A stretch of DNA of 15,745 nt from CAXDOZ01 sp963991145. Lineage in GTDB: Bacteria; Bacteroidota; Bacteroidia; Chitinophagales; JABDMM01. The stretch covers positions 1 to 15,745 of the forward strand of contig CAXDOZ010000052.1 in NCBI GenBank assembly GCA_963991145.1, in the 5' to 3' direction. This document shows, in pieces, positions 13,687-15,745 of the stretch; the first letter of the stretch is position 1, and the number at the start of each line of letters is the position of its first letter. The notes beneath the pieces were generated by a model that did no database searches, had not been told where the DNA came from, and was given only the letters and a program-made list of their open reading frames with translations. The position numbers and the translations under genes are program-made.

Positions 13687-15168
13687 CTAGCCTAGTTTTC
13701 GTTTAACTCTTATAATAGTCTCAACTCCTGAGATCTCATCTCCATCATATAGGTTCTTAATCTCCAATGGTGGCATTCTATTTGGATTGAACCCTAGTAG
13801 AATAATCTTATCGTTTATACTTTTCAATCCAAAACTCAAATGACTACTATCATTATTTTGTTGAATCCCTTCTCCGTTATCAGTTACTTTAAAAACTATT
13901 GTTTCTTGATCCTGCATTACAGACAATTCAATACGGTTAAGCTCCCCCACTTTAAAACCATGTTTTAATGAGTTCTCAACTACAGGTTGAAGAATAAAAG
14001 GTGGGATTCTTAATCTTAAAATGTCCACTCCTGGAGCTATACTTAAACTCCAATCAAAATAATTGGGATTTCTTAGTAGCTCAAGTTCTAAATATGATTT
14101 GAGTAGATCAAGTTCATTTTGAATTGTAACTAATTCCTTCCTTGAATGTAGCAACCCGCCTCTTAGTAGTTTTGATAGATTTTGTATGCCATCAATTGCC
14201 AAATGCTTGGAGTTTCCTGCAACAAGTCCGGAAATACTTGATAGACAATTAAATACAAAGTGAGGGTTAATCTGAGCATTAATTAGTTTTACCTCATTTA
14301 ATTTTCTTCTTATTTCAGCATCTTTAATAAATAATTTATTATTTAGAACAACCCAACTTTCTGGATTCTCTAGTTTAGGTATTGGCTGATTCATCCATTC
14401 AAAATCTTTATTAATTCTTTTTAGTTTGGCCTCCCATTTTTTCTGATTGTGCTTTTGAGAGAATTCTATCCCTTCTCTAGATTTCAATTTGCTTTTTTCA
14501 TGAAACTGCATTTCAGCCAGCAATTTAGCTTCTTGATAAAGTATCTCTGAAACCAATAAAAAGAACCCCCTTTGTAGACAATTAAGTTTAATGAAGTCGA
14601 AATCTTTAATAAAGGTAAGATTGGGATTCTCTTTTGACTCAACAATCGTATAGCACAATAAAGCTTTCCAATAAATCATAGATTCTTGCCTCTCTTGTTG
14701 AGTCAATAAATCAATTGATCTTGAAAACACTGATTTAGCAATTGAGAACTGTTCAAATTGTAAATAGATAAATCCTATATTAATGTACAAGGAGGGAATG
14801 TTTGTAAAAGTTGAGTCCTCAATTGCCATTGAGTAACATTCTAGTGATTTTTCTATTTCGCCCTTTTGCCTATGCAGCACTCCCAAATCAACATATAATC
14901 TAGACCTAAAACTTTCTATATTATTTTCTTCAACTATTTTAAGGGATCTTCTTGTACAGTTTAAAGCTTGTTCAAAAGCACCAATATCTTTATAGTAGAA
15001 GGCTAGATATCGGTGTATAATTGATTGCTCCCTCACAGACCTCTCCTCAAAGCCGTTTTCAATGGCTTCAGTACATAGTTTTCTGACCATTTCAATATCC
15101 CGGGGCACGAAATACTCTATCCTTTCTATAAGGGATCCTATCTCTTCTTGGTTTGTTGCTGGCATCAT
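13687..15168 (-). CDS. Cytosolic TPR sensor histidine kinase of the LytS/YehU class
   Basis: A 493-residue kinase with no membrane segment. The N-terminal part (about 10-245) is helical with TPR units (YLAFYYKDIGAFEQALNCTR at 54-73; LYVDLGVLHRQKGEIEKSLE at 91-110; LYINIGFIYLQFEQFSIAKS at 127-146). A short coiled coil (about 275-298) leads into the His_kinase domain of the LytS class: LINAQINPHFVFNCLSSI with His303 as phosphoacceptor. The ATPase part has PPFILQPVVENSLKHGF (389-405), DNGEGI (430-435) and a SFGLKSI box (445-451). The family normally pairs with LytTR regulators, and the adjacent gene is exactly that. Start: ATG at 15166-15168, with a second ATG directly after. It is the first gene of the unit. 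Confidence 0.93.
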   Translation of the reverse strand: MMPATNQEEIGSLIERIEYFVPRDIEMVRKLCTEAIENGFEERSVREQSIIHRYLAFYYKDIGAFEQALNCTRRSLKIVEENNIESFRSRLYVDLGVLHRQKGEIEKSLECYSMAIEDSTFTNIPSLYINIGFIYLQFEQFSIAKSVFSRSIDLLTQQERQESMIYWKALLCYTIVESKENPNLTFIKDFDFIKLNCLQRGFFLLVSEILYQEAKLLAEMQFHEKSKLKSREGIEFSQKHNQKKWEAKLKRINKDFEWMNQPIPKLENPESWVVLNNKLFIKDAEIRRKLNEVKLINAQINPHFVFNCLSSISGLVAGNSKHLAIDGIQNLSKLLRGGLLHSRKELVTIQNELDLLKSYLELELLRNPNYFDWSLSIAPGVDILRLRIPPFILQPVVENSLKHGFKVGELNRIELSVMQDQETIVFKVTDNGEGIQQNNDSSHLSFGLKSINDKIILLGFNPNRMPPLEIKNLYDGDEISGVETIIRVKRKLG

Positions 15169-15192
15169 CTACGCTATTTAGCCATTCCATAT

Positions 15193-15223
15193 AAAAATTA
15201 CCTAATACGATTTGTAACTGCAA
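15193..15223 (-). promoter_or_regulatory. Candidate promoter of the TPR kinase/LytTR unit
   Basis: On the minus strand TTG (15223-15221), 20 nt, then TAATTTTT (15200-15193), one base off TAnnTTTG and one base over the usual spacer. Start near 15188, leader about 20 nt. The -33 element lies inside the nearer copy of the 13-bp direct repeat. Confidence 0.45.
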
Positions 15224-15244
15224 GACCTGGCTTTGTAAGTGCAA
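15211..15244. promoter_or_regulatory. 13-bp direct repeat with 21-bp period: candidate LytTR operator
   Basis: TTTGTAACTGCAA at 15211-15223 and TTTGTAAGTGCAA at 15232-15244 differ at one base in 13 and are exactly 21 bp apart, two turns of the helix. This is the arrangement bound by LytTR dimers such as ComE and AgrA. The complement, TTGCAGTTACAAA, holds a GTT core like that in described LytTR sites. One copy covers the -33 element of the kinase unit and the other the TTTG of the asparaginase promoter, so both genes could be controlled. Confidence 0.55.
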
Positions 15245-15260
15245 TGATTCCTTAAATTTG
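15232..15260 (+). promoter_or_regulatory. Candidate promoter of the asparaginase-domain gene
   Basis: TTTG (15232-15235), 17 nt, then TAAATTTG (15253-15260), a full match to TAnnTTTG, with a spacer two bases shorter than usual. The start would fall at about 15264-15266, next to the first ATG (15267), which suggests either a leaderless message or use of the second ATG at 15276. Confidence 0.45.
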
Positions 15261-15266
15261 CGGCAA

Positions 15267-15745
15267 ATGACCAGAATGGCTGTTAGGATACTCATTACAG
15301 GCGGAACTTTCGATAAGGAATACGACGAGATCAATGGTAAACTCTACTTCAAGGAGACCCATGTTTCAGAAATGCTAAAACTTGGCCGGTGTACCGTGCC
15401 GGTAGTAGTGCGCACGCTTATGATGATCGATAGTCTCGAAATGATAGACGAGGATCGACACTCGATTGCGCTTAACTGCAGGAAATGCGAAGAACAGAGT
15501 GTTCTAATTACACATGGCACTGACACCATGCAACAAACAGCCGAATACCTGGCCAAAGAAGAGATTCCAAAGACAATAGTCTTAACTGGAGCTATGATCC
15601 CATATGCCTTCGGGAGTTCTGACGGGTTTTTTAATTTGGGGTCAAGTCTCGCTTATGCGCAAAGTCTGCCCCATGGAGTGTATGTTGTGATGAATGGTAA
15701 AGCCTTCAATTGGAACTCGGTAAGGAAAAATAAAAAAACAGGTTT
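15267..15745 (+). CDS. Asparaginase-domain protein, truncated at the window end
   Basis: A reading frame open to the last base, 159 complete codons visible. Seen: ITGGTFDK near residues 10-17, with the N-terminal active-site Thr in TGGT; ITHGTDTM (about 75-82), the second asparaginase signature with the Thr-Asp pair; and LTGAMIPYAFGSSDGFFNLG (about 100-119). The closing RKNKKTG resembles the end of the short stand-alone asparaginase-domain proteins of about 160-170 residues, so probably only a few codons are missing; a full-length two-domain enzyme cannot be excluded. Known asparaginases hydrolyse L-asparagine to aspartate and ammonia; activity of the short forms is less clear. The start is ATG at 15267 or the in-frame ATG at 15276. 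It is divergent from the kinase/LytTR unit. Confidence 0.88.
   Translation, partial: MTRMAVRILITGGTFDKEYDEINGKLYFKETHVSEMLKLGRCTVPVVVRTLMMIDSLEMIDEDRHSIALNCRKCEEQSVLITHGTDTMQQTAEYLAKEEIPKTIVLTGAMIPYAFGSSDGFFNLGSSLAYAQSLPHGVYVVMNGKAFNWNSVRKNKKTG

Noticed and set aside
13687..15168. Membrane receptor kinase for an external peptide
   Set aside because: No hydrophobic segment long enough to span a membrane is found; the N-terminal part is amphipathic TPR helices.
15092..15556. Open frames on the minus strand opposite the asparaginase-domain gene and the kinase start
   Set aside because: They lie antisense to strongly supported genes, have no family motif, and cover the divergent promoter region.
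1..15745. CRISPR array, tRNA genes, insertion sequences or prophage genes
   Set aside because: No regularly spaced repeats, cloverleaf-like sequence, transposase or integrase reading frames were seen.

Overview
The window looks like a chromosomal segment of a Bacteroidota bacterium (Flavobacteriales- or Cytophagales-like). Evidence: promoter-like TTG-N19-TAnnTTTG elements, a membrane LytTR regulator with the N-terminal QPFG segment, TPR-fused cytosolic sensor kinases beside LytTR regulators, a Uup-type ABC-F protein and a GG-leader peptide of the kind common in this phylum. No tRNA, rRNA, CRISPR array or transposase is visible.

Left part (1-3734), mostly small single genes: the 5' portion of a class III CoA-transferase on the minus strand (running off the left edge); an orphan plus-strand terminator preceded by G-rich hairpins, which marks an unannotated small RNA or leader; a two-gene plus-strand unit of a helical hypothetical protein and a Cys-rich duplicated lipoprotein; YbaB/EbfC; a small SET-domain protein; an exported hypothetical protein; and a DUF2306-like membrane protein. 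Two convergent pairs here abut stop codon to stop codon with no intergenic base.

Middle (3841-10671), one minus-strand run read from right to left: a UvrD-type helicase fused to an Fe-S PD-(D/E)XK nuclease; a DUF72 protein ending in the sliding-clamp-like motif QLGLF; the ABC-F ATPase Uup; and a membrane-anchored LytTR regulator. Junctions are tight (TAA|ATG, then 37 nt with a possible internal promoter, then TAATG), suggesting co-transcription.

Right part (10680-15223) is visibly more A+T-rich and is the most interesting region. A 65-aa peptide has a textbook double-glycine leader and an Asp/Thr/Ser-rich core with two 11-residue repeats. Its terminator hairpin lies inside the last codons of the converging kinase gene. 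That gene encodes a soluble TPR-HisKA/HATPase kinase. It is preceded by a LytTR response regulator and a second soluble TPR kinase of the LytS/YehU class, translationally close to the regulator. Upstream of this unit, between it and a divergent asparaginase-domain gene (cut by the right edge), lies a 13-bp direct repeat with 12/13 identity and exactly 21-bp period, the geometry expected for a LytTR dimer site. Together, peptide, two TPR kinases, LytTR regulator and repeat operator resemble a ComCDE-like peptide signalling locus built from Bacteroidota parts. The link between peptide and kinases is inference from proximity.
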